Below the pieces are notes generated by a model. That model was not told where the DNA came from, did not search any database, and worked only from the letters and a program-made list of their open reading frames with translations. This document shows positions 1-26,105 of a stretch of DNA of 64,000 bases, piece after piece. The number at the start of each line of letters is the position of its first letter. Position 1 is the stretch's first letter. The stretch comes from Dreissena polymorpha (lineage: Eukaryota > Mollusca > Bivalvia > Myida > Dreissenidae), in contig NC_068356.1 of the NCBI RefSeq assembly GCF_020536995.1, positions 24,037,809 through 24,101,808 of the forward strand, read 5' to 3'. Position numbers and translations under genes: made by a program.

Positions 1-136
1 TTAATTGTGTGATTTTTTCTTCAATTCTTTTAACACTATTGCATCGGGAGTAAATCTAACCAAGTTAGAGTTAAAATGTACCTTTTCTGTGTGTGACCAC
101 ATCAGCAGTAAATAACATCTTAATGCTGAGTCTTAA

Positions 137-14198
<14,062 letters not shown>

Positions 14199-14264
14199 AC
14201 ACAACTTTCAGCAAGGCTTGTGTGGTAGAACGTGTTTTCTTTGAAGGCTGCAAACAATATTTTC

Positions 14265-15137
14265 TGGTTAGTCCTCCACCTGTTTCAGTGGACTATAAGT
14301 TTATCCTCTGTCATGTCTGTCAGCTTAACCGTTTGTCCATCAATCTGTCTATATGTCCGTCCACTAAATGTGTTTCTGCGATTCCTCCAAAACTACTGAA
14401 TTTTGGTATTCTTATAATTGGCAATGTGAAAATCATGCATGATGAAAATTATACTGCCATTTGCCAAATAAGCCAATGTCTACAAATTAGCACTGTTGGC
14501 TACAGAAAATTGTATTTGATTGTAAATTTAGCTTAATACAATGTTGAGTTAGGGGAACATTTGTGTCATTAACAGCCAAAGGTCAGGTAGAAGTAAATGT
14601 AATAGAACAAAACTTTAAATTGTAATAACTAAAAAATATTGTAAGATATTATCATGAAAAATGGTATGCGCCTTTAGCTTTAGGTTTACTGTATGTCAGT
14701 TTGTCAATAATGATCTGTTGATCCATCCGTCTGTATATCAGTCCACAAAATCTGAAACAACTAATAGAGTATGTATCATACAGTATAACTTGACCCTGCA
14801 AACCTTCTTTCTGCAACAAATGTCAGATGACTTACTAAATACCGAACTACCAGTATACAAATTAATTCTTTTTTTCCAAAAGGTACATATGATTTTATCA
14901 TGAAACTCAGTACATGTACATACATTAAAAAGCTATGTGACGGTAATATGCACAACATTTTCTTCAACATTGTCTGGTGAATGTGAAACAAAAACTACCT
15001 AATATCATATTGCTTTGTTTTCTTGACTGAATCATTAAATGTGTACAGACAAAGGGCAATGTGATTGTTATGCACATTTTTAATTGGTAGGGGATTTTAC
15101 TGGGCAGGTAGGGGCCTGTAATGCAAGCCTTGTTTTC
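14265..15137 (+). mobile_element. Decayed hairpin-ended element (D-like), just after IRE1
   Basis: Weak head hairpin GTCCTCCACC / CAGTGGAC at 14272-14294, a CTGTCTATATGTCCGTCC microsatellite, and a tail GGTAGGGGCCTGTAATGCAA ending CCTTGTTTTC as in subfamily D. Monomers are badly eroded. The IRE1 3' UTR probably overlaps this copy. Confidence 0.5.
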
Positions 15138-15465
15138 AAGTAGGAGTTTTGTGACTGCAGACTATACAGTTGTACGTGTGCCTTATACAGTTAGAGAATT
15201 TTCTGTGATAAGTACATGTATGGTTGAAAATTCTGTTTTATTGGAAAAAAGAGTGATATATGTTCAGAATTATTATTGACGTTCTGAACAAACTATTTTT
15301 GTACTACAGTGTAGGGTAAAGACAAAAATAATTATGATGATTTGGTTTAGGAGTGTGCATTTTAATAGTCTTAACACACTTCACTGTCAGTGTTGCTGGT
15401 TAATACTGGATAACACTAAATCAATTAATACTATTTATTTTGTAAGCCCCTCATAACCATTAATG

Positions 15466-16008
15466 AACAAGGTGGCCTGAAAGGCCCAAAGTCGCTCACC
15501 TGAGATACAAGGGAACTTATCTGTTCTGTGCAGCCCAAGATATCATTAGAACAAATGGTCTAACCAAGTTTCATGACGATTGGACTATAAATGTGACTAA
15601 AGTATTAACAAGGTTTTACTTAAGTCATATAAGGCGAAATTTCCTGCATCCTGTTTTTAAACCAACTGGAACTATTTTCGAACACGTTCAATATATCATT
15701 GGGACAAATCTTCTGACCAAGTTTCATGAAGAGCTGAAATACATGTGGCATCTATAGTGTTAACAAGGTTTTACTAGAGCCATATAAGGAAAAACGCCCC
15801 ACCCCTGGTGGTAATGTTTTTCAACCAAACGGAACCCTTTTCGAACTTGCCCTAGATTTCCTTTGGAAAAGTCTTGTGACCAAGTTTCATGAAGATTGGA
15901 AATAAATGTTGCCTCTAGAGTGTTACCAATTCAAATCATGATCACAGACGACTGACAAAAGGCGGTCACAAAAGCTCACCATTGTGCATGTTGTGCTGTG
16001 GTGAGCTA
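15466..16008 (-). mobile_element. Hairpin-ended element, subfamily B
   Basis: Reading on the minus strand it ends GCCACCTTGTT after a GGCC..GGCC hairpin and TCAGGTGAGCGAC; the head, at 15974-16008, is the GCTCACC..GGTGAGC palindrome. About three monomers of about 165 bp (CCAAGTTTCATGA, GTTAACAAGGTTTTAC). It lies head to head with the next copy. Confidence 0.75.
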
Positions 16009-16023
16009 AAAATCATCATTTGT

Positions 16024-16970
16024 TAGCTCAATTGAGCACAAAGTGCCAATGGTGAGCTATTGTGGTCATTGGCTGGCATCTGTTGTCATACATCTTATGT
16101 TTCATCAACATTCAGCTCATTTCTAGCCTAGAGACCACATTTCCATCCAATTTTTATGAAACTTGGTCAGAATGTTAATCTTGATAAGATACAGTCTGTC
16201 AACCAGTTTAGAATAACGCGGCAATAAAGTTAAATCTTTTAACCACGATAATTTCTTTCGGGATTTAGTTTCAATGTGAGAAGATGTAAAAATAAAGGGT
16301 AAAATTTATTTTGTATGATAACAGTTGAGGCCAGATGGCATATGCAGTTTTTGTCAAAAATAGCCAATTAAAGTTCAACCTTCGGAAAATTATAAAAAAA
16401 CATTCAACTTACAGAATTAGTATTTCAAAACATTGTCATTACATTTGTTTTCAATCAGCAAAAAGTTTATTTGAAAATAATAAAGCCTTCTATATCCATA
16501 AGCACATTTCAAAACATAACTGATTCAATCTGTTCCGGTTAACTGTTTGCTGCATTTATACCCCCTGTAAGCATAATACAAAAGCTTTCTTGCTAAAACT
16601 TTGTTAATTTATTCCTTTACCTTATGTATACCGTAGACACTTATCATTTTGTTTTTTGGGGCATTATAGAAAATTAAATACAAATTAATCAGAACTGCTG
16701 ATTATCCGGAACTGTTTGACAAACTGTATTGCTCTAGAATGAATCTGGGTCAGGTGCTTCAAAAACTATATCATCAGGTCAGAGGTTATTAAAACGTACT
16801 ACCACTCCGGAGGCAGCATTTGTGACTCAATCTTCTTGAAACTTGGTAAGAATGATTATCTTGACAATATCAAGGCCATTTGTGAATCTGGGTCCAGTGG
16901 GGTCAAAAAGTAGATCACCGGGTCAAGTCTTCAGAGATTGATGTCCTTGAACTCAGGTGAGCGCTTGTTT
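16024..16970 (+). mobile_element. Hairpin-ended element, subfamily B, probably with an internal insertion
   Basis: Head TAGCTCAATTGAGC and ATGGTGAGCTA; tail ACTCAGGTGAGCGCTTGTTT. Monomer remains with TTGGTCAGAATG and GAATCTGGGTC flank a section (about 16200-16720) with no monomer similarity, probably a later insertion or diverged DNA. Confidence 0.65.
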
Positions 16971-17531
16971 TCAAACATCAATGTAGACAGTCCTGTTTCT
17001 GCTACTTGATCAATCTTTTGTACATAACAAGTTTCAGTGTTGTTTAATTTTTTCTTTGACACAATACATTATTGTTACCTGTATTAAATGGATCATTTTA
17101 TAAGTTATGTTTTATGTACAAATCATGCCCCACAGATTATGTATTTATTGAACATTCCTGTATTATAATTGTGCTTGTGTAGTTTTCTTTAATTTGTTGC
17201 TCTTTGTGCAATACTTGTTTTAATTATTTTGTTTTTTATTTCTGAACTATTTTCAAGAAAAAAGTGTCCTCTTAATTTAAGTAAAGCCACCTTTTTTCTA
17301 TACCATAATATTGAGTTACATTGCTCCAATTAATACAAATGTTACTGAATAATGTTTAGTTTTAGTTCGATGAACAGTTTGTTTTCTTTACAATTGAAAA
17401 ACTGTAGTGCCCTAAGCAATTTTTATGGATTCTATTATATACATGTATTAGTTTTTACACTTTTCCTATGAACACTTTTAAAAGTAAATTTGAATGATCA
17501 TTCTTCATGGTTCCAAAACATGTGGTATTTT

Positions 17532-17853
17532 TATGCCCCCAAAGGTGGGCATATAGTGATCGAACTGTCCGTCCGTCCATCCGTCTGTCCATCAGTCTGT
17601 CCGTCACACTTTGCGTATAGGTTTCGAAAAATGCTCATAACTTCTTTGTCGCTTCAGATAGCAATTTCATATTTGGCATGCATGTGTATATAGACAAGGC
17701 TTTTCCATACACACACAAATTTTGATCCGTGACCTTGAACTTAGGGTCCGCGTTTAGGTTTCGAAATCTGCGTTTAGGTTTCGAAAAAAGCTCATAACTT
17801 CTGTGAAGCGTTTATAGGGGGCATAAGTCATCCTATGGTGACAGCTCTTGTTT
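17532..17853 (+). mobile_element. Hairpin-ended element, subfamily A, short copy
   Basis: Head TATGCCCCCAAAGGTGGGCA, a GTCCGTCCATCCGTC microsatellite, one to two monomers (CATGCATGTGTATATAGACA) and tail GGGGGCATAAGTCATCCTAT with GACAGCTCTTGTTTT. Confidence 0.8.
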
Positions 17854-20800
17854 TCTCATAAATGTTGAGTGACACGTATAGAAAACAGCTTGATCAAAAG
17901 GATTGCTTTCTTACTATTAAAAACCTATGTATTTGCTATCATTACACCAGAGATTTTGTAGTAAGTATTTCTATGGTTACACCAGAGATTTAGTAGGTGC
18001 TGGAAAAAATGTTGTATTTGGAATGTTATCTTATCATGAGGTTTTAATAGCTTTTGAAAAAAAAACGATGATCAAATGTCATGTTTTGCCAATGCCTTTA
18101 TTCCTGTATATGTCTATTATAAAAATGCATAATTTTCATGCACAACTCATTTGACTGTATGGTCTATACATTCCAAATGTTTTTATTGTCCTTGTTTCTA
18201 AGTGTTCTTTTGATAAAAAAGGCTGTTAAACTTGACTACCTTCATGGTTCAGTGGCATAGTAAATGTTACATTTAAAATCACACAATCATGTGAATTTTG
18301 AATAAGGCCTCTGTCTTAGAATACGCCATGTCACTCTTATATTGAGCATATTATCTACGATTGTTGCACATGACCATTCAATTTAGTTGTCAAATGCACA
18401 TATGGTTGCATAAAACACACTTTACAATGTGCTTTTGACATATTACAAACAAATCGAATTTTGTTGCTATATAGAGTGTACCAATTATTTGTTATATTAT
18501 TGCATCCGACCCTGCCTATCTGAATAGTCTGGAAGCTGACCATAATTTGGTGTGCTCTGATTGGCTGAACTAATTTGGTAGGTGAAAAGTGTTTACTTCA
18601 GAAATGTACGTTCACTTTGTTTGTGCTGGAACCTATGATGTTGAAAAAACAAAAGACTGTGGAAAAACTTAACGAATTTGTTTGAAATATACACAACCTT
18701 AGTGTTAAAAGTTAGTTGTATAATCTTTTTTTTTTTCAATAAAATAGGTTGTTTGATCAGCACGATGATTTCATTATTGTATACGTCTTTAGTTTGAACA
18801 AATTAAAAACATGTGTTCCTGTACATGCACTGGTTAAGATTGTTTGTAAATGAATTGAAAATAGAATCTTAAATTGTATGATCAAATTTACTTTGTCATG
18901 AATTATACGATATAAGCATTGTTCACATATTTTTAAAGGAAATAATCGACATTGTCACACAAATACAAGAAATGATTACATTTAATAAGAACGCCATCAT
19001 TCGGTAGTAAATTGTCTGCGTTTTATTGCATTAAATTATTGGTTGAATGACCGAGTAACATATTGGGGTGTTTTAAATCAGATTATTTATTCAAATATTG
19101 TTTTAATATAACCATCACTAAACCATTTCATTTCAAAAAAGTTTTTTTTTGATGATTGAGCAAAAATTCCATCACTTTAATGGCCACAAAGTGCTGGTTA
19201 ACCACAACATGTGCATTCTAGGCATATGATTTTCCAGCAAATCTTAAAAATATATAAAATCTTGTTATTATTAATTATGACAAATTGACAACTGCGTACA
19301 TAATTGCATCATTTAAATTTATTTTATCTGAAAAACTGTAATCTTGTTTGGATTTAAATATCATGAAAAGTGGTTGATGTAAGCATGAGCACAGTTACAA
19401 ATACGCTTAAAATGATATAAAACACTTTTAATCAACAAATCATGGAAAAGTTTGTATTATACTGAAAATATAGACAGACTGTCAAGTCTAAGTTTGATGT
19501 CTCTATCCAATTTCACATAAGACAGTGATTAAAGATATTTATGAAACTATCGATTGATATTTTTGTTAAGGCCCATTAACTTTGATGTATTTAAGTGGAC
19601 ATTATGATTTATGATTCTGTTTCAGCAACAATGATGTTTCTGTTCTACAATATTGAACTTAGAAACATCACTAATCATGGTTTTCTTTCGTTTATTTATT
19701 TTACAAAACGATTCCATTAGGTTGGGAACTTAATATTAGCAATTGATAAACTTTACAGAAAACACTGGAAATAGCTATCGCATGTTATACTTACAATGTG
19801 AACCTTTTGAAATCAGCATTGTTTATATGGATATGTCCAGTCTTTCAGACAAGGAAGGAAAATGATATTTCTTCGGATATGCCTTTTGAGTAAATGTATG
19901 CTCTATATGTCATGCATATGCATATGTATATATTTCACCACTGAATGAGAAAATAAATTTCCAAAATGATTATGAATGTGTTATTTTCTGGAACAAAAAA
20001 AAAGAAGAACAACAGCTATCCCTTTTTTTATAGCAAATTTGGCCCAGGTTAGCCTAAAAATTATAGGATTTTTATTCTTATTTATTTATGTTTTACCACA
20101 ACTGGTATTTGCTTAACTGTAAAATGTTCAGCTTGATATTAAAATATTAAGAAATATAAACTGAGTATTTAAAACTAGAAAAAGACATGTACACAAAAGT
20201 TTTCATTATTTAATACCAACTTAAATAACACAAGTTAAAAATCTAAACAAAATTAATTGGATTTGCAATTAAAGTAGAAACCAAAAACACAGATACGTTT
20301 GTCTCTTTTCACCCAACCTTATTTACAATGAAATCCATAATTAAAGTAATACATGTGTGAAATAAAACATTAATGTATGTGCATTATAAATAAACATGCT
20401 TTGATGAAGACATTTCATGAATTGTCCAATTTCATGAAAGAAAAATATCCATCACAAAATTTATAAAAACGACCAAAATGGACTGTTTATTAAACATATG
20501 TTGTTGTTTTTATTTCTGAAGTAACGTTTATGAAATAATATTGTTTCTTTATTTTAAGTTGCTATGACAACAATAGCATGCACAAAACATATTCACAAAA
20601 ACGAAATGAAAGTTGAATTTTCGCATGTATTATCACTGACACTAAACATTTCTAAATTGACCAGTATAAACATATACTTGTAAAGGCAGAACTTGGTTCT
20701 TTTAATGTTTATACAGGAAACTATTGAAATGAAATTCAATTACCGGTAAAGGCATTAAAAAATCATATTTTTTGTGATGTGTGGAAAGTTACAAGAGACA

Positions 20801-20987
20801 CCATTAGTCACAAAATGTGACTACAGTTCCATGAGAACAGACCTACAAATATCAAGAAAATAATAAAAACCTCTTCTTTGAAGGTGGTGGAAAAATGATG
20901 AACGCAATAAGCAAACATTTTTATCATTGAAGTGTGAACTTGACCTTTGAATTACAGACCTGGATCTTAGGTGTTGCACATTGTCCC
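17854..20987. other. AT-rich gene desert
   Basis: No open frame with protein-like composition, no splice-linked coding segments and no clear repeat family. Long runs of A and T, and a TA-rich CATATGCATATG stretch near 19915. I see nothing functional here. Confidence 0.6.
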
Positions 20988-21327
20988 TTGATTGGTCATT
21001 GTCGGCTCAAGTACTACTTAAATGTACCCCAGGTGCTATTAAGTATACTTTAATGGACCCCAGGTATGGAAAATATACTAAAACGTACCCGGCCAACTTA
21101 GACTGTACCGGAGTGTTATTCCCACCCAAAACCAGATGTTGTAAAACACTTTATGAAAAACGAAATGAACATAATTAATTTGAGATAAAAAGCCGACAAC
21201 GACCAATTTAGCGTTAGATTTCCGGGGTACATTTCAGCATATTTTCGATACCCGGGGTACATTTAAGTATACTTAAGAGTATCTGGGGTACATTTAAGTA
21301 GTACCCAAGACGACAATGACCAATCAA
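20988..21327. mobile_element. 340-bp inverted-repeat element (MITE-like)
   Basis: Left end TTGATTGGTCATTGTCG continues to TACTACTTAAATGTACCCC; the right end is its reverse complement with about three mismatches in 43 bp. Inside are further inverted phrases (AAGTATACTT, GGGGTACATTT), so the whole element can fold back. No target duplication is evident. The 65-residue open frame inside follows from the repeat, not from a gene. Confidence 0.85.
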
Positions 21328-22923
21328 GCCATATTGTCATATTATTTTTAACATTTCTGCTTAGAATTTTACAACATTATCTAAATAATACACAGTTTAA
21401 GAGCTAACAAAAACGTGGCAATTAGTTTGCCTTAAATTGTGACCTTGACCGTTCATTGAGCACATAAATTATCATCTTATGATGGTGACAATTTAAAGTT
21501 ATTTCATTATTTATATGAAAAAAAGGGCTCCTAATGGAACATATGGACAGATGCAAATGTGCAATACACTAAGTCCACAACATGTCTCGCTGGAATGTGA
21601 CTGATACAAAACATAATTCAAAATTACTCTTACACTAATATAGATTCAGCAAAGCTGAACACAAAAACAAGCTTGATAAAATTAGTCAAGAACGAATATT
21701 GCCCACATACATGTAAATAATTTCAATATGTGCAATAAATACATGCAGAAATTGCATGAACCATTAAATTACTTTACATGAGATCTATACAACAATGGTA
21801 AAATTTAATGTTTAAATAACTTTGGAATATATATATTCATAACAACAGAAACATCTGAATAATGTATCACAGATCAACTGATCATAGATAAAAACTTCAA
21901 TTGAGAACATGAACAGTTATTATGTAATCTCATTGAACATAAATGTGGATTTCGTTGAGCATAAAAGTGCAATAAATGTATAACACCATTGGATGTTTAT
22001 GTAAATGCTGATTGCAATATGCATGTTACTGATACAAATGTAGAACTTCATAGAATGTAGATTCTAATCGATGAGAACACATAACATAAATAGCAACCTT
22101 GAATGTAAATGTTTTGACTTAATACTGATAAATCAAATTAATATATGTGTAAAAACTGACATCTACTCTATAATCAAATACTAGAACTATACATTGTTTC
22201 CCATGTAATATAACAATTACAATTATTTTAACCATAAACATGTTTTCTATAACATTTAAGTGTTTTTATTGGCAAACTTTTCTGGACTGACCTTTTACAA
22301 CCTGGTGAAATGACATTGTCAACTTCAAAAGACGTCGCGTCAATAAACAACTTATAATGTAGCTGCTTGCTATTGTTTTTTGGAAATTTTGAAAAAATAG
22401 TTATAGCATGGGATAAAATGGCTTGATTACCGAAAAAATTCTTTATCTTGTTTAATAAAATATGGTGTGAAAAAAAACACACACACAAAACTGTATTTAA
22501 TAACAATGTCACAAGTGAGTGCTTTGATTTATTAACAGCATATTTATCATACCTCTCTAGAATGTAAAATATAAAGCAAATCTCTTTAACCAAAAACCTA
22601 TAACAAACATATATTTTAACCCAAAAAACTGTAACAAACATATATTTTAACCCAAAAAAACTATAACAAACATATATCTGGCCATTAAGCCAGGTGAAAC
22701 TTAAATAGTTAACATCTGCAATAATGCACACAACCAACAGATACATGTATGCACATTTTTCTTTTATATTTTGATGTATGAACAATTTTTTATTCAGCAA
22801 AAACAACATTGTTAACCAAACTTAGTAAATAATGTTGCTCTGCAAAAGCTTGCACCATGCTTGTACCTTCAAATATACAGTTTTTTTCTCTATAAAACAA
22901 GATAGAAAATCAATATTGAACCA
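21328..22923. other. AT-rich DNA without recognised gene
   Basis: Contains a small direct repeat near 22600-22680, where a phrase around TAACAAACATATATTTTAAC occurs two to three times at about 33-bp spacing. The 193-codon minus-strand frame at 22228-22809 is low complexity, matches nothing I know and overlaps that repeat; I do not call it a gene. Confidence 0.55.
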
Positions 22924-23735
22924 AACAAGAGCCGTCACCATAGAATGACTTATGCCCCCTATAAACGCTTGATAGAAGTTATGACCTTTTTTCGAAACCT
23001 AAACGCAGATTTCGAAACTTAATGCTGACCCTGAGTTCAAGGGTAAGGTCACAGGGGTCAAAATTTGTGTGCGTATGGAAAGGCCTTGTCCATATACACA
23101 TGCATACCAAATATGAAGGTTATATCTCAAGGGACATGGAAGTTATGAGCATTTTTCAAAACCTAAATGCAGATTTCGAAACCTAAACGCGGACCCTAAG
23201 TTCAAGGTCAAGGTCACAGGGATCAAAATTTTTGTTCATATGGAAAGGCCTTGTTTATATACACATGCATACCAAATATGTCTGTTATATCTTAAAGGAC
23301 ATAAAAGTTGTGAGCATTTTTCGAAACCTAAACGCAGATTTCGAAACCTAAACGTGGACTCTAAGTTCAAGGTCAAGGTCACAGGGGTAAAATTTTTTAT
23401 GCGTATGGAAAGGCCTTGTCCATATACACATGCATACCAAATGATGAAGGTTATATCTCAAGGGACATAGAAGTTATGAGCATTTTTCGAAACCTAAACG
23501 CAGATTTCGAAACCTAAACGCGGACCCCAAGTTCAAGGTCAAAGTCACATGGGTAAAAAATTGTGTGCGTATGGAAAGGCCTTGTCCATATACACATGCA
23601 TACCAAATATGAAGGTTACATCTCAAGGGACATAGAAGTTATGCGCATTTTTAGAAACCTAAACACAAAGTGTGACGGAAAGATGGACACACAGACAGAC
23701 AGAAATACGGACTCTTCGAAAGGGAGCATAAAAGA
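22924..23735 (-). mobile_element. Hairpin-ended element, subfamily A, with four to five monomers
   Basis: Minus-strand copy: at its left ACAAGAGCCGTCACCATAG and ATGCCCCCTATAAACG, at its right a CAGACAGACAG microsatellite and a damaged head (GGGAGCATAAAAG). GGAAAGGCCTTGTCCATATA recurs at about 23077, 23239, 23407 and 23573, spacing about 165 bp. Confidence 0.8.
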
Positions 23736-24497
23736 TGTCTATTCAGAATCAATGTATGTTTAAAATACCTATTTTGTAAGAATTAAATGAACTGGTTTAA
23801 CTTAACTAACTTTAAAGGAAGTGTACTTTTGAACTTTATTTTTAGACATATAGATTTCTGTTTTCAGATACCACTGAACAAATTTAACTCGAAATAAAAA
23901 AAATAAATATACTTTTGAAAGATATATGAGAGTGCATACAATGTGAAATAATATAACGATATGGTTTAATCACCCCAAATCAACATACAAAATACAACCC
24001 ACAATAAATATGTTGACTGATAAGTCCCCACGATATTGGTGCAAACTCCCATGAAAACAATACATGTACATGTGCAATCAATTATCCCCAAAATCCCGCT
24101 ACATTTAATGGTAAATGGAATGTTACATAATTTTCAATGCATATATAAAGATGCTATATTTGCTGACCAATGAAGTAAAGTAATAATAATTTTGAAATTT
24201 TCTTTGATTGATAAAAAGGATAATCAATATAAAGGAAAAAAGTCATTAAACTTTCATAACCTGGAAATCAAAATCAATTGATTTTATTTATTGTGTAAAA
24301 CTAAACACTACATAAAGGCACATATAATAACTGAACATTGAAAAGTAGCTCAATAATACTTTTTGTCTCATCCTATCACAATCTTTCTGTCAATAATAAC
24401 AGCTCTGCTGCTTATGGAAATGCTTTTATTTTGGTAGGCATTGTACAATAAATTCCTTCAACATATTTTTCAGCGAACAATGCAAGCCCACATAGTA
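23736..24497 (-). other. Downstream flank / probable 3' UTR of the SLC35D gene
   Basis: AT-rich, no other gene seen. On the minus strand it directly follows the stop codon at 24498-24500 and contains several AATAAA-type signals (TTTATT on plus, for example near 24285). The true polyadenylation site cannot be chosen from sequence alone. Confidence 0.45.
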
Positions 24498-25123
24498 TTA
24501 AGTAGCTCTCTTGTCCATCTCAACAAATACAGCTTGATTGGTAACCCCATTTATCTTTATTTCCATCTCATTTAACTCCTTGTCATCTTTTAATTCTTCA
24601 AAAGCGGAAAATGTCATGACTTTTTTCAAATCTACCAAATGTTTTGTTTTGTGTTCTGTGTACTTTGCGTACAAATAGAATACAGCACCTAGCATGCTCA
24701 TGGAGAGACCTGCAAAAGTGGGCAGGTTGTGACTCACCCCTCCAAACGTAAAAACTCCCAACAATGTTTGAGCAAGCGCCTTTATGCCACCTACAATGCT
24801 GGTCGTCAGTGCAGAATTCAGACTGGTGCATAAAAACAATGAGTAGTTTAACAAGCATCCAAGACTTATGGCTAAAATGAAAACTGCAATGAATGATATC
24901 AAGTGATATTGCTCAAACGTCCTAATTTTTAACACCTCTCCGTTTGTTACACATATCAATATCAAGAATGGCAGAGTGTTGATACTGTTGAGCTGCAGAG
25001 ACTCCACAGTGGTCAGCTTGCCTTTGGTGAGTCGCTGCACCAGGAGGAGGTATGCGGCCTGTGTGACGTTACTCAAGGCTCCACATGTGTACGCCAGCAT
25101 GTTGAACTTCAAATCTCCATAAC
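24498..25123 (-). CDS. SLC35D3: SLC35D-like exon 2
   Basis: Acceptor TTTTTCTAG, then GTTATGGAGATTTG, read as Gly-Tyr-Gly-Asp-Leu after the split codon. Covers the last five membrane segments, the NSALTT motif and the C-terminal tail; stop at 24498-24500. The 519-bp intron between the two exons holds nothing else that I recognise. Confidence 0.9.
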
Positions 25124-26105
25124 CTAGAAAAAGAGGTTTCCATAATATTTCATGTTTTGTGAAAATTTCAGAAATGCTCTAAGTGTTTCCCACCCAACTA
25201 GAGATGTACTGGTATGAAACCAAGGTAATTCTCGCGTGAATCGTTGGCGTGCTGTACAATGAGCACGTAAAAGATTCAAGGGATCTATTTGCAAAGAGCT
25301 AGGGTATCGCACCCGGATTCCTTGTATCTCAATACTGTCTTTTCTGCCTGCTGTTTCTTCAGCAAAATCAAAGGACCCCATTGGAAATAAGTGCTTGCAC
25401 TTTCATGGGTTATCCTTGACTGCAAGGTCAAAAGAAATACTACTACATGTACTACTGTAACAAATGATGCATTAATTTATATGAAATTCTTCATGCATAA
25501 ATTTGTGTACTAATTGAAATCCGAATGTTTATAAATTTCTTTTTATATTCTACTCTATTTGCAGTCACAACATTTTATTAAATGTAATAGTATTCTAAGT
25601 TGCACAATATTGTACAATATTGTTGGCTACATTGAAATCTACCTGCAACAACACAGCCCAGTGTGAGCATTAGCACGGATAGGATGGTGAGTCTGGAAGG
25701 CCAGCCATTCTTCAAAATAACCACTGACATGAGCAGAGTGACTACAGGGACACAGCGCTTCAGCACTCCATACATGGCAAGGTTCATGTTACTGAGAGCA
25801 CTGAGGGCCAATACAGAGTTGACTCCATAGAACAATGCAGGCAGTGCAAACATCTTGGCTCTTTCCAAGGTGTACTTTGGCATGTTGATGATGTTTATTA
25901 AACTAAGAAGTTCAAGCAGCAGTATTGTGAATGTCATTTGTGAAGCCATTATAAATACTGGGTAGTCAAATGAGAAGGAAGTCATTAAAAGCTTGTTGAC
26001 ATAGACAATAGCAACAGAGGATGCACCATAGAGCACTGCTGAAGAAACAGCTGCAATGTTGGCTTTCACATTACCTGATACAGAATGCTGATCTGTTAAT
26101 GTCAT
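24498..26105 (-). CDS. SLC35D3: Nucleotide-sugar transporter, SLC35D group (SLC35D3-like)
   Basis: A multi-pass carrier of the SLC35 family, whose members exchange nucleotide sugars for nucleotide monophosphates across Golgi or ER membranes. Two exons, 26105-25643 and 25123-24498, join in phase (GCA G|GT, giving Ala-Gly) and encode 362 residues, normal for the family. About ten hydrophobic segments. Recognisable family motifs: MYGVLKRCVPVVTLLMSVV with ILKNG around residue 115-135, a GYGDL join, and FLCTSLNSALTTSIVGGIK near residue 255, matching the CTxxNSALTTxIVGxIK block of SLC35D proteins. The KRCxPxVT..LKNG stretch is closest in memory to vertebrate SLC35D3. Start ATG 26105 leaves a short cytosolic N terminus. 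The charged C-terminal tail (EELKDDKELNEMEIK) is cytosolic. Substrate is not predictable; SLC35D1 or D2 relatives are the alternative. Confidence 0.88.
25643..26105 (-). CDS. SLC35D3: SLC35D-like exon 1
   Basis: From ATG 26105 to donor GCAG|GTAGAT. 154 codons plus one base, with about five membrane segments. A run-on frame continues 20 codons into the intron and is not real. Confidence 0.9.

Noticed and set aside
22228-22809. 193-codon minus-strand frame
   Set aside because: AT-rich, low-complexity residues, overlaps a short direct repeat, no family resemblance and no splice partners. Chance frame or downstream flank of the transporter gene.
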